Assembly (NCBI GenBank): GCA_039881045.1
Contig: JAYWVB010000033.1
Coordinates: 124,001-188,000 of the forward strand
Source: Chaetomium olivaceum
Taxonomy: Eukaryota > Ascomycota > Sordariomycetes > Sordariales > Chaetomiaceae
Length of the DNA stretch: 64,000 nt
Reading direction: 5' to 3'
The position numbers and the translations under genes were made by a program. Below are positions 36,471 to 48,050 of the stretch, piece after piece. How positions within the stretch are numbered: position 1 is the first letter of the stretch; each line of letters opens with the position of its first letter. The notes under the pieces were generated by a model. The model saw nothing but the letters and a program-made list of their open reading frames with translations. It did no database searches and was not told the DNA's origin.

Positions 36471-38193
36471 GCTTGACCGCTCAAAAACAACTGAACAGAT
36501 CCTTCACGGCGCATTCATTGATGTTTGGGTGTATTTTCGTAGATTTACGCGATATTCGATCGGGTCTCAATCGGATCGAGATGCGCTTCCCGTCCGCGTC
36601 GCGATGGCCTTGTGGTTGAAGGGCCGTAATTTCGTCTGAACGAGCAGTGTTTGTTGTTTAGTTTACTAGGGTCTCCTCAGGTGGCTGGGATTGTGCCACT
36701 GGCTTACCGGTGGGGCTCGAGAGCTCCCCTCATGGATGTTGGCTTGAGTTGGGTTGCACGGGCTGGTCCAGCGCCTCAGCCTGCCAAGCTCAACCAAGTT
36801 CCCTGAGAGAATCAACATGGGTCTTCCATCCCATCCATGTCCCACCTCAGTCAGGGTCGTGCAAGGGTATCAACGATGGGCAGCAAAAGACCCGCCCCGC
36901 CATCCATGATCCACCTCATCTGAACTGCCCGACTGCGAACAGGCAAGCGCTGCTGGCCAGCGAACAGCCCCCACCACACCACCTACCCGACCCCCGCCCC
37001 CGGCCGAACCTGATAGCCCTCTTTCCTCTTCAGCTGGGATGAAAACTGCAAGTTGCATGCAACAAGCCGATGCTGGACAGCGATTGGATAAAACAAGAGG
37101 AGCATCGGCCTCCCGACAGGGTTTACCTGCCCAGAGCTTCAATCAGCGTGCTCCAACAAGATTGATACCCTCCCGTGCCTCCTTCGCTCCCAACACGGTC
37201 AAATCATGGGACGCTGCACCGTCTCGACTTGCAGGTTTGGCGTCCACAACCAGGAAACTCACCGCTCGACCTTTTTCCGCACCCGTCATGCGCAACTTAT
37301 CGTTGCAGCCCCCATTGCATAGACCAAGTGGGACGACAAGCGCACACAACTGGCTTTTTTCCACGTGTCATCCGGCGACAAGACTTGACCTCGATCTCCG
37401 TTTCTTCTCCGGAAATCGGGTTTGGCGACATACATACACTACTTCGATCGCCCTGTCATTTACTGACGTTGCATCGAGGCCATTGGACAATGTTCCGCGT
37501 ATGTATGTACTTCGGCCGCCCGCATGACATGAGCCGACAAGGCTGGCTCACTGGTTGTCGGCTCTGTTGCCTCCAAACTAGGTCATGCAGCTGTCCCGTT
37601 TAAGTTCCATTTTTCTCCGTGGTCTGGCCGTTGAGAGTGATGGTGAGACATGCAAGCCTTGCGTCACTCGAGCCCGACCATCATTGCCAGATTTAACGCG
37701 CCGTGAATCGAAAGAGCCGATACAGTAAACATCCGTCCGGTAGAAGGTAAACAACCCACACAGTTCAAGGCTCCGAAACGTGATGAGTGTATATACAAAA
37801 TCATTCCTGTCTGTCCTCCACCGTCTGCTCTATATTCATCTAGTAATGCCCAAAGCCCACTTTATGTACACGACCATCATCTACCACTTACCAGTTCCCA
37901 CTTCTCATCAAACTTATTATATGAATCCCGTGGGAATGAAACGTAAATATCTAGCAATAGAGCCTCTTATTTCAAGGTGTACACGGTTAAGCCGGGTCTT
38001 GCAGATGTGTGGCCGACACCAATTAGTCATGACATGCAGTTGGTTGTAAGGATTGCTTAATTCAGCGAGGCATATCTTTACCTCGTCTCCTTCATCCCTT
38101 CGTTGTCCCCGAGTTTGCAAACTTGAGAATCGTCACCCAGCTTTGAGCTTCTTCCCCAACCACATACTTTTCAACGTCAATCGCTTAGTCAAT
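36471..38193. other. Divergent intergenic region, leashin and CDC37 promoters
   Basis: About 1.7 kb between two divergent starts, GC-rich near leashin and AT-richer from about 37700 towards CDC37. No coding sequence is supported. Promoters of both genes must lie here, but I can assign no specific element. Confidence 0.5.
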
Positions 38194-39838
38194 ATGGTAG
38201 ACTATAGCAAATGGGTATGTTTTCTTTACGATGGTTTGTGGTAGAAAAATAGAACATTTCATTAAATGTGAGCTATCAGGACGCCTTGGAACTTAGCGAC
38301 GACTCAGATATTGAAGTGCACCCAAACGTCGATAAACGATCCTTCATACGGGCGAAACAGAATCAGATCCACATGGAGCGGGAGCAACGAAAGCGGCAGA
38401 TACAGGCACTTAAATATGAACGTGTAATCAACGATGCCCTCACGCAACGTCTCTCCGTCCTGACTCCACCCTGCAATCCCGGCACACCGGCTCTGCCCAA
38501 AGAAGCTTGAACCCGGCCGACATTGCATTCCAAGCCATGATGGAATTGACGTCGGTCAACCCCAAGGAAGATGACCCCCCACCGCGGCCGGAAGGCGTGT
38601 TTGATTCACCGCCTCTCCCAACTTTTTCAAAGATGTTGGCGAGCCTTTTGGATGAGGTGAACAAAACTCTAGACGAGAGACAAATATCAGGGGGCCGGCG
38701 CTATGAAGCCTTTGCTCAGGAACTTGGTTTACATGCTCAAAAGATCCAGGGTCTCCAAGCAGAACTTATCGCAAAGCTCGAGGCGCTTGAGCAACAGGAT
38801 TCCAACAAGATCACCAGCGAAGGGTACCGCGTCGGATTCGACGGTTCGTACGTTAACAAGACCAACCCGCGGGAAGCATCGAAACAGGAGACCAAGATAG
38901 AATTACTCAACCCGAGCTCCAACCCAGACGAGACCAAGCCTGAGCTGGGTGCTCTCAAGGCCACCACCCCCCAAAACATCCATGCCTCCCCCGAGGCCAA
39001 AGCCAAAGCCAAAGCCTTCGCCCAAATCCCCGCATCCTCCCCGCACGCCAGCCGCGCCTATCTCCAAACTCACCCCGAACTCGTGCACCCAGAATCCGAA
39101 ACCGACGGCCTCCTTCTCGAGGAAGCCTACCTCGCCCTCCTCCACGACGACGCCGACGAGAACCTGGCCCGACAGTACACACACCAAGCCCTGCTCCTCC
39201 AATACTGCCGTCTGCTCAGTGGTGGCGGCAAGGCTAGCAGCGACGGCGTCGCGCTGTTCTTTAAGCGCGTCACGACACCCGGCCATCAGGCGCGCGAGGG
39301 GTTTGAGAAGGATGTGGAGGAGACGTTCCGGAGGCTTCGTGGCATGGCGAAGCGGGATGCTGAGAAGAGGGAGGGGGGTGTTGAGCAGGTGCAGTTGTAT
39401 CCAGGGAGCGGGGGCGGTTTGGCACGGGTTTGGGTTCCACCGGCTGGGGGTGAGGATGGGGGGGTTAAGAGGGCGAGGGAGATTTTTGAGGGGTTTTCGG
39501 CTGAGATGAGGCGGCGTTGGAGAGCGGGTCGTTGGAGGAGGTTAATAAGGTTTTGGCTGAGATGGAAGTTTCAGAGGCGGAGAGGACGACTGGTCTTTTG
39601 AATGAGGTGAGCTCTTCTGATTTTTTGACACTTGAATGAGGGCGAATGTTCGCTGATACTTGCATGTCTTGACGCGGTGCAGGCTGGCTGTCTGAGTATT
39701 GAAGACGAAATCATCGATGCTACGACAGAAGAAGGAAAGAGGTATCTGAGAGAGAGAGGTGGGGGAGGCTGCTGGGTCAGATTGTACGCCGGACGGCTCG
39801 GCGATAACTTCAAGCGCAGAGGCCACTTCCGACTCTAG
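38194..39838 (+). CDS. cdc37: Hsp90 co-chaperone Cdc37
   Basis: Cytosolic kinase-specific co-chaperone that loads protein kinases onto Hsp90. Exon 1 (38194-38214) encodes only MVDYSKW. A 65-nt intron (GTATGT...CAG) follows and exon 2 opens with DALELSDDSDIEVHPNVDK, the diagnostic N-terminus. Next come the coiled-coil segment (QNQIHMEREQRKRQIQALKYE), the middle domain (YLALLHDDADENLARQYTHQALLLQYCRLL, then VTTPGHQAREGFEKDVEETFRRL) and a third exon from 39683 (AGCLSIEDEIIDATTEEGKRYLRE). One-base shifts are needed near 38507 (between LPKEA and NPADIAFQAM) and at 39510-39511 (to read AALESGSLEEVNKVLAEME). The C-terminal tail after YLRE may also be shifted, so the stop at 39838 is tentative; the other frame stops a few bases later. 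The family is essential, so real inactivation is unlikely. Confidence 0.92.
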
Positions 39839-39843
39839 GTGAT

Positions 39844-41014
39844 ATGGGCCGGGCTATTCTATCGCCGGCTTCGATCAGACGATTGTCATCTGTTTATCGG
39901 ATCCTCTCTCTCTCGCTTTAAGTTCGAGATTTCACGATAGAGTTGAATGCCATGTCCAAGTAAAACAGCCTGAGACCCATCGTACAGGGATAGGACTGCT
40001 TAACTAGAGGGGAGGCAACGCGTCTGGCGCGGTAATATTGGCGTCGCCCTGGACGGCAAGGCATGTGGGTGCTGTCGGGCTTGCCATGGCATGGACTACC
40101 CCGGTTATGTTCCGACTGCGTGAAGGCCGGGGTGACTTCTTATCTGCACAGGTCCCATGGCGACCGAACTTCTTACCAGGCTGATTGCTCTCGCAAGTGT
40201 GGCACAATTCGGAACATTGAAGAGGAAGCCCGCTGTAGCCGGGCACCATGACACGGCACGGGACTTTTGTATGGAGTATTTCCATACTTCGATGCAGGTT
40301 TCGCGACAGTTGTCAAAGGCCGCCGGCAACTGCTGGTTATATACGGGGCGTCCCAATTCCCCGTCTGGGATGGGTCTTGATTTGTAGTATTGTATCAAGA
40401 CAGTACTTATGCCATCGTCTAGGGTGGACCACCGCCAATTTCTCAGGCATATGCCCCTGGCAACCTGAGATTCGTTGCTTGGGGTATATTGCTCGTCCCG
40501 AGTGCGCTTTCTTCTCACCCTGGCCTTCCCTAAGCCAATAAGCTGATTTCTCTGAACCACAATACCACTTGGGGCACCTACATAGGCTACCAGCCACTCG
40601 ATTATTCCATGTATTGTTCAGTGCGGATAGCAAGCGCGCTCAACTGCCTGGTCCCCACGTGTTTTCGGGAACAAGAAAGATGAGCGTAACAGTATGATTT
40701 TCGGCCGATCGTCTTCCTTTCTTTTTTCGCCTTGTATGTGGCTAGTCTGACTATGCGCCACGCCTCGGGCACCAGCAGGACCAAAACTCGGTAACAGAAC
40801 CAGACAGCTGGCTCTCAAGGAATGCACACCCATTTATACTCAACCCTAAACGCCGTTGTCCTGAATCAGGTTTTATCGACATTCTAGACAGGCCTTCTCA
40901 CATGTCAAGGCCAGTCAAATCTCCTCTTAGTGAACCTTCCGCGCTGCCTACCTTCCTAGAGAGACAGGTTGATAGCAACCCAAGTCAGTTAAGGCCAAGA
41001 GGAGATAACCACGG
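39844..41014. other. Convergent intergenic region, no supported gene
   Basis: This is the 3' flank of both CDC37 and the following unknown gene. Short open frames near 40105-40560 on both strands resemble no family I know and have no matching neighbouring exons. I see no repeat. Confidence 0.45.
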
Positions 41015-42250
41015 TCATCCTTCATTTTGGAAATGCTCCGTCAGAACCATACCCTGCTCTTTCGCCGTCGCTTGGACCATGCTCTCCTGTGTTTGCTCGG
41101 GGAGCACTATCGGGGGCCCATCCTTGCCGTCCGTGTTTGCCTTCGGCTCCTTCCGAGTGCTGGGATGAGTGGCCGGAAGTATGACGGCAAGCAGCCGCGA
41201 ATGGAGTTTTTTGTATGGTCTGAATGGCACGGTGTTATGTCGGATTGAGACGGATATTGGCGCCGGGGGCACGAAGGAGGGGTCGTCGAACATGTCCAGG
41301 AAGGAAGAGGGGATGTCGGCGGTGAAAACATGTACATGTTCCTGGTCTCCAAAATCCGTCCAGATAACATGAGCCTGGGAGACATTGAATTAGATCGAAG
41401 ACTAGCACAAATCAGGGGACCAAATCGCTATACAAGACGTACCCGATATGTAGGCCGGTTCGTTTCTTCTCTGTTTTGCGCGGCTGCAAGCCGTTGCCCC
41501 TGCGCCACAGCGACCAGAATCGCAAGGACACAAGGGTCATGCATCGGCTCGGTCGGAGTGAGAGACTTCCACCGGAGCAACTCTAACTGACGCACGGGAG
41601 TGTTATACCGTCGTTCAGCGTTTCGGACCCCCTTGCCGCGGCGTTTCTCAATGAGTCGAGACTCGGTCCAGGCGGCGATAGGTGGGGGGCAGGTATCTGT
41701 TGATTCGGGTCGGAGGGAGAAGCCGATACACGGCAAGCGGCCGACAGGGAGCCGGCGGTAGTGGAAATTAAACCCATCCCAGTCAGAGCTTGAACTGCGG
41801 GTCAGTAACTATACCGGGATTTAAGAGTGAGAAGGGGCGGGTGACAAACGAGATCGAAATCAACGGGCCGGTTTTGTTCTCAAGAAGCGACACGATGTCG
41901 CGCATTTGGAATCCGAGACCGAACGCCGTTGCGAAGCGACGTGCACGACCCGCAGCCTCTCGTTCGTTGGGTGGGGGGAAAAGGTGCGCCCCCTCGAAGT
42001 CAGCTGGGGAAGGGAGCTCAAACGAGCAATTCAGCAGCTCGAGGTGGCGATTTGTCCATTTGACCGGATGCAACAAAAGGCGTTCTCGGGGATGGAGACA
42101 GAGTATCCTGTGCAGTGACAGCGCTTGAGGCAAGTCCAACTCGGCGGGTGATGCGGGGACTGATGCAAGAGCTGATGTGATATTCGATGCGGGAGGCGAT
42201 CCGAAAGATGACGCAGGAGGTGATGGTAGTGATTTCATGAAGGGCGTCAA
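41015..42250 (-). CDS. Conserved fungal protein of unknown function
   Basis: A three-part model on the minus strand: from ATG 42250 to about 41790, about 41785-41443, and 41374-41015. The second intron (41442-41375) has donor GTACGT and acceptor CCCAG. The first part has a Pro/Ser/Ala-rich start, then NEREAAGRARRFATAFGLGF. The second holds SDWDGFNFHYRRLPVGRLP, SRLIEKRRGKGVRNAERRYN and QLELLRWKSLTPTEPMHDPC. The third holds AHVIWTDFGDQEHVHVFTAD, IPSSFLDMFDDPS and RPYKKLHSRLL. This layout resembles an uncharacterised protein group I recall from Sordariomycetes, with no known function. Between parts one and two there is no room for a proper intron, and a one-base frame change near 41786 fits better. 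I assign no function. Confidence 0.65.
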
Positions 42251-43947
42251 TGGTCGCGAGACTCATGCACATCTCCAGGTTCATGCGACGGTGGGAATCG
42301 ATGGTAACTTAACGGCGGAATGAGTCGCCCGACATGGAAACTTCCAATCGCTCGCACGAGCGCTCCGAAAGCTTCAGTCATTCGAACTCGTGCGCACGTA
42401 CCAGGTTAGTTACCTATGGACACAATGCGGCGAACCCTAAATTGCACGAACAACGATTCAAAGCATGGACAGGTAGCTAGGCCTGACGTGGAACACAACC
42501 AAACTTTCGTTGTGAACTCTCACCACCACAATCACAATACCAATAACTAGTTAGTAAATGTAGTAGTCTGGCTTAAAAGCCACTGAGTGAAGAGCCCTGA
42601 TTGTGACCGTATATCCAAACTAAAGTGTTATGGCTTAAAGGCTCTTGAAGGTGTGAAGTAGTGTGTTTGCGTGGCGGATGTTGAGGAAGCTTTTCTGCCG
42701 GGTTGGATTGAATGTGTTGCAAATGGTATATAGGGCTGGCTCTAGTGTATGCAAGGGTTCCGAATCGGACCTAGTTATTCCTTGTTTTCAGTCAAAGTAA
42801 GGTAGTCCGTGTAATTAGTTGGGTCGGGTGTATGGAGGCTTGAGGCTCAAACTGCATAGAATGGAACCCTACGGCTAATTCGGACACCTCGACGTAACTT
42901 TTGCAACCACCTCATTTAACTACCTAACTACCGAGATACTGTGTACGGAGTTTTTATAGTCGGCTGCACCCAGTTCGATGTAATCAATGATTCACAGTTC
43001 GTTGTACGTAGTTCGTTGTGGTTATTTGTACCGGAGTTCCATCGCTGTCGTCGGTTGCAGTCAGTTCGTTAACGTCTGTCACCTAAACATACCAGGCTCT
43101 GTAAGGGGTGGAATAGCATGCCAGGCCCGGAAAGGCATGCCCCCAAAGAATATGCCACTCGTTGCAAGATGCTATGCCAGCCCGGTCCCACTCTCTATCC
43201 ATTACAGTGGAGGTAACCACCGAGAACTTAAACATTGAATTGCGGAACAGAGAAATGGGAGCACAATCACAACGAGCAGAGGGAAATGATCAGTTGAACT
43301 ACTAACTTGACTAAACTGCATATGAATGATGACTGTTGCTCCTTCTTTACGCGAGGATATCAAGAAACTATCGACAAGCTACCAACTACGGAAAGGCAGT
43401 CGGCGCGTTATACGAGCTATCGACGATGGTGGTGTGCGCCTGTTTTCCTCGGATACAGAGGAGTCTCCCATTGTGGCGTTAATGGACTCATCAAAGTCAT
43501 CATTTTACTCAGTTTTTGTTCTTGGCAATATCCTTCTCCTCATCAAAGCCGTTCTCATCGTCAACAAGCCAGTAAATACCTAGGCAGCAACGTTCTACCT
43601 AGCCTCCATGCTCAGGGAGCTGACATTTCCTTAATCACCAATAGCGCTATTTTCTTTTGGACCATCAAGCCGCTTATTGCATACGTATGAGCATGCCGTC
43701 CAGCGGCAAGACATAAACAAAGCCTATTACAATCGCGGAACATGGCACACATAAGATATAACAGGCAGACTCAGAATCTATTTGCACCGCAAATTGTCGG
43801 CGCCGCCAGCCCTCACACGAGAGCGGCTCTATATACATGCACTCCCCAATCTAGTATATACCCGAACCCCAAACCACACTGCACAAACCCCCAAAACAAG
43901 CCAACAAACCAGCCGGCTTGCTTTCACCAGCCACCGTCCGACTCTAT
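42251..43947. other. AT-richer intergenic region
   Basis: About 1.7 kb with lower GC than the flanking genes and many stops in all frames. The small frames at about 43307-43690 show no recognisable domain. No terminal repeats or target-site duplications were seen, so I do not call a transposon. Part must contain the 3' UTR of the cellobiohydrolase gene. Confidence 0.4.
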
Positions 43948-45553
43948 TTAAGCGGCGGTAAAGGTGGAGTTGATGGCGCCAACCTTGATGTTGGAGTAGA
44001 TGACGTAGGCGTCCGGGTGGGCGGCCTCGACGGTCTCGGGCACACCGGCCTCGGGGTCGCAGCGGCCGCGGGCGACACCGGGCTTGCTCGGGTCGGCCTC
44101 GGGGGGGTAGTTGCTGTCGAGCCAGTTCATGTAGACAGAACTGGAGGAAATGCTTGTCAGCATCGTATTTTCAGGGGTGTTGTTCCCGGACAAAAAGCGT
44201 AAACTTACTGGTCATCCCAGATGGAGAGGACGAGGACCATCTTCTCGAGCTGCTTGCCCATGGCGGCCATGCCACCGATGGTCTTGAAGTGGTTGTTGTC
44301 ACCGAAGGCGGTCTTCTGCTGGGCGCAGAAGTCGTCGCTGATGTAGTTGACGGGGTCGACGCCCTCGACGACGGTCTCCGAGTTGGGGATGACGGCGCCG
44401 TCCTGGACGTAGAAGCGGTGGATGCTCTTGAGGGCGCCCGTGTCGGTGCCGTCCTCGGTGACGAACTGGGTCACGAGGGTGAAGGGCTTGGTGGTGTCGA
44501 CCGTCTTTTCCGGGCCGTAGAACTCCTTGTTGCCGAGGCGGAAGGCGTTGAAGTCGCAGCCATCTGCAGATTGTTGTTAGCGCCGGAAAAACAAAAAGGA
44601 GGTGAATTGCTGTCATTCTGCAACTTACCCCTGTCGCACAGGCCCTCGTAGCGAGCATCACCAGCACCGCACTCGGTGTCGTCCTCGCACCTGGTCTGTT
44701 CGCTGACCTTGCACGGGTGAGGGGTGTACGCGGTGGCGTCCGAGTTGGCTTCCCAGATATCCATCTCGGCGCAGCAGGTGCCGTAGCTGCCGTTGCCCTC
44801 CTCCCAGCCTTCGGAGTTGGCCTGTTATCGGAGTTAGCATAGCAAACCCGTATCAGGAGCCCGCAGTCCCAGTGACGGCTCGGGAGTGACTTACCACTCC
44901 GTTGATGAACTTGATGTCCCGGGGGCACTGCGAGTCGCAGTAACCGGTACCGTACTTGGCACCGGCCTTGTTGCCCTCGAAGCGCGACATACCACCGTCC
45001 TCGTCCATCTCGCTGAAGTAGACGGCGCCGTTCAGGCCGCAGGGAAGCTTGGAGACGTCGACGTCCATGGTGAACTCCTTGTTGAGGAGGTTGAAGAGGC
45101 GGTACTTCTCGTCGTTGGCCATCAGGTAGACACGCGAGCCGACGTTTGACCCAGTGACGAAGTTGAGGCGGAGCGCGCCTTCCTCGGGGGTCGTGATGCC
45201 GTAGGTCTTCTCATACTCGGCACCATCGATGGCGCAGTTGGCCGCGCAGGTCTTGCCATCGGGGCACGCGGTCGCGTTCCACGAGCTGCCCTCGTAGCAG
45301 TTGGTGTAGCCGTCGGTGACGTGGGTCCAGCGCCAGTTGGCCTGAGTTGAAGGTCAGTGACTTGTGTGTATTCACAGAAGCATCCAGAGCCACTTACGTC
45401 AAGGACCACGGTGGTGTCCTCCTTGGTGCAGGAGCCGGGAGCCGTGCACACCTCGATGGGGAGCGAAGGGTGTGTCTCGGGCGTCAGGGTGCCGACTTGC
45501 TGGCCGAGCACGAGGCTGGCGAAAGAGAGAGCGGTAGCGACCTGCCTGTACAT
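43948..45553 (-). CDS. GH7 cellobiohydrolase, secreted, without CBM
   Basis: Cellulose 1,4-beta-cellobiosidase (reducing-end, retaining mechanism), secreted for cellulose breakdown. Five exons: 45553-45398, 45341-44895, 44821-44629, 44563-44209, 44140-43948, giving 447 residues; all junctions are GT-AG and in phase. The signal peptide MYRQVATALSFASLVLG is followed by QQVGTLTPETHPSL, so the mature N-terminal Gln would form pyroglutamate as in other GH7 enzymes. Conserved parts: APGSC, LDANWRWTH, NFVTGSNVGSR, LPCGLNGAVYF, the GTGYCDSQCPRDIKF block and the catalytic ExDxxE in CCAEMDIWEAN. The end, VIYSNIKVGAINSTFTAA, is the usual end of the catalytic domain; no linker or CBM1 follows. N-glycosylation sites NAT, NGS and NST are visible. 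The loop after EGWEEGNGSYG is shorter than in Trichoderma Cel7A. Assignment to CBH rather than GH7 endoglucanase rests on the C-terminal loop (SNYPPEADPSKPGVARG) and is fairly sure. Confidence 0.93.
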
Positions 45554-47940
45554 GATGGCGGGCTGGTGTATGGACTGCTAAGGATTGGACTGAGCGAACA
45601 CTGAGGATGCTTCTCTCTCCTTTTGACTTGAACGGCCGGGGAGGTTTGTCCCCTTTATACATCCTCCCAATGCCACCCGGATACCCCAGATCCACACACA
45701 TCTTTCCCCAGGGGGTTCACGATGAGCAAATTTCTTTCCCCAGATCGGCTCTTGTCCTTCTGTGTTGAACGACGGAACCTGGGGAACGGCACTAAACAGG
45801 GGAACCTGAGTCTCGTCCCGAAATCCCCTATTCGTTCGCCACGCTCGCCACGCTGACGAGGCGGCTTCCATCGTGGGGCATAACGGCGTTGATGGTTCTT
45901 CGGCCCAACCACGATCAAGCTGCGGGCCCAGGTGCACGTCGCTTGCAGTGCCGGACGGTGTTGCGCCGTGGGTTCGACACGGGACGATCTCCCGGCCTTG
46001 CTCGGTGGTCTGACCTGGGGGTCAGGGGGGTGGACCGCATCGGGTCAGGTCGTGTCAGTGTCTGTCAGTTTTCGTCCCTCACAACAGGTCAGCGTCGGGT
46101 TGTTCTCCAAACGCCGGCCTCCAATCGCTGTCGACGGTCGATCACAGCCCGACCGTCAGGGACAGTCCGGTGCATTGCGGCTCTGATTGCCTGAACAGAA
46201 TAGGCAGATTGCGGATTCCCGGGAGGAGATCTACCGAGTCGACCGGTTAAGCTCAGATCGGCGTCTGCGCAAGGCGATTTGAGAACCTGAAACCTGGACC
46301 TGGAGGTGCATCCAATATGAAGCGGCGGCTCCCATTGCTCAAAGGGGCAGGCGATTAATTGCACGCGCGAGCCGCCGCAATCGACGACCCTTGTTGTTGA
46401 CGCGGGAGTAACACACCGAACGCAGGAACACTGCGCCCCCCTAGTCACCAAGTACCCCGAGAGAGCCGCAGGCATGACGTCTGCCCCGGTTTTCCTTCTT
46501 TTTCCCCCACGGTACATACAGCTGCAATTAAGATGTCAACCCTCGGCCGCCGGCGGCTATAATCCCTTCCACGGCTTCGGCCTCACTTTCCGGCCGGAGT
46601 CGGTAGCGAGGCGGCTGGGAGATGGACTGCGGGCCGAGTCTATCAAGAACGGATGACGACCGACATAAACCACCGAGAGCACTGCGGAGGGTGGAGCTGA
46701 TGCATTGCGCGCGTTATTCAACGGCTGAGATCGGCAGAACAAATGCCCCACAGCCATCCTTCCATCAAACATTCCCCCGCCGCCCAGCCGGAGTCAGCAT
46801 GGGGCCGCCATGGGGTATCGGCATGGAGGAAGGATGGGGCTCTTGGCCAGTTGGAGACGCCGAGGATGCTTGGTTTCCGCCAATAAAGATAACCAGGAAT
46901 GCCGCGAAGCCATGAAAGCTTACCGCGTCTTGGCCTGCCCATCTGACCCGTGAAGTCTTGGGCGAAGAGCCCGAATACCCGGGGCGGATATTAAAGGGAG
47001 GACAGCCTCAAACAAATGCCGTGTCATAGGTTGCGGGAATTAGAGATCGATCTAGTTCCCGCTGGTCGTCTCATTTCAACGCGGGTTACGGTCCCGGATC
47101 TACAAGAACAAGACGCACCGCAGTATGTGCCAAGATAGGAGAACCAGAGCAAGACCATAGTAACACAACCGATGTACAGGTCGGCAATGGAGTGACGACG
47201 AGGCCTAAATCTTTGCTAATGTCGGGAAGGCAACTCCTCGTTTTGATACCTTAGAGTGGCTCTGCTCAGTGATGTGCATACACCCCCACACCCTGATCAA
47301 CTGTGTATGTACATACATGGGCACCCATCAGGACCAGATCCTTTCTTATTCTCCTGTGTTTTGCGTTCTGGCCCCAACATGGTATCAGCGGGTCACTCTT
47401 ATCACGCCCAGACAATACGTTGCCGGCGTGACCACCCACCTTGGCGGGTACGGAAGGAGTCCTGCGAAGAACGGAGCGTCCGAATGGAGTTTTTCTTTTG
47501 CTCTCTCTCTCCTTTCAACTCGGTTTGAGGGGCAGTAAATCGTGACTCGGACTACCTTCCTCGTGCGATGTTGCTCGACATTCCAGCTAACTTGATGGCG
47601 GCAGAAACCTCTCTGTTGCTGATGTGGGAGACTCGCCATTGCCTGAGGGGTCGATTATCCGTTTGTGGCGTTGTTTTTGTCTTTGCCTTGTTGCTATCGC
47701 AGCAGCCTCCTTGGCTTGCACCCGTGACCTCTTACGTTCCTTCACTACAGGCTATCTCACTCCTTCCAAGTTTGACCAAAGCAATGGGCCAGAAGAGTTT
47801 GTTTCGGTTTTTCAACCCTCAAATCCTACTATTATTTTAGGTATGAATGGAATCAAAAAAGAAAAAAGGAAGGAGAAGGACCAAAGAAAACCAAAAAAGC
47901 TCACCACCAAGCCCCATTCGCCGGTCGATGGAGGTTGGTG
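45554..47940. other. Intergenic region upstream of the GH7 gene
   Basis: No coding sequence is supported. The proximal part (about 45600-46500) is the likely promoter of the cellulase gene. Cellulase-gene regulators (CLR, XLR and CRE1 types) bind short degenerate motifs that occur by chance in GC-rich DNA, so I mark none individually. From 46900 to 47900 I see nothing recognisable. Confidence 0.45.
45654..45659 (-). promoter_or_regulatory. Probable TATA box of the GH7 gene
   Basis: TATAAA on the minus strand about 100 nt upstream of the start codon, followed by a CT-rich leader. This fits a strongly inducible secreted-enzyme gene. Confidence 0.6.
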
Positions 47941-47946
47941 GCTACG

Positions 47947-47968
47947 AAAACTCTGTTTTCAGAGTTTT
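47947..47968 (-). terminator. Perfect hairpin ending in T4, possible Pol III terminator
   Basis: AAAACTCTG and CAGAGTTTT are perfect 9-nt inverted arms around an AAAA loop, directly after the tRNA-like element on the minus strand. The second arm ends in TTTT, the minimum Pol III stop signal. Confidence 0.4.
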
Positions 47969-48050
47969 GCGACCGAGGGGAAGTCGAACCGGTCCTCTTT
48001 CGATTGGTGTCCAACCGGTCCTCCTCTCATACCGCTGAGCCAAACCGGCG
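47969..48050 (-). ncRNA. tRNA-like element with A box and B box
   Basis: The minus strand contains TGGCTCAGCGGT, which fits the internal A box of tRNA genes, and about 40 nt later GGTTCGACTTC, one base off a perfect B box. Total length is about 82 nt. However, I cannot pair the two ends into a 7-bp acceptor stem, and the T-arm stem is poor. The phrase GAGGACCGGTT occurs twice within the element. It could be a diverged tRNA gene, a tRNA-derived short element, or another Pol III transcript. A hairpin and T4 run follow directly downstream. Confidence 0.4.

Noticed and set aside
40105..40560. Candidate protein on the minus strand in the CDC37 3' flank
   Set aside because: No recognisable domain, and comparable frames occur on the opposite strand.
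43307..43690. Small gene with a possible membrane segment
   Set aside because: Overlapping frames with no family resemblance, poor codon pattern and an AT-rich background.
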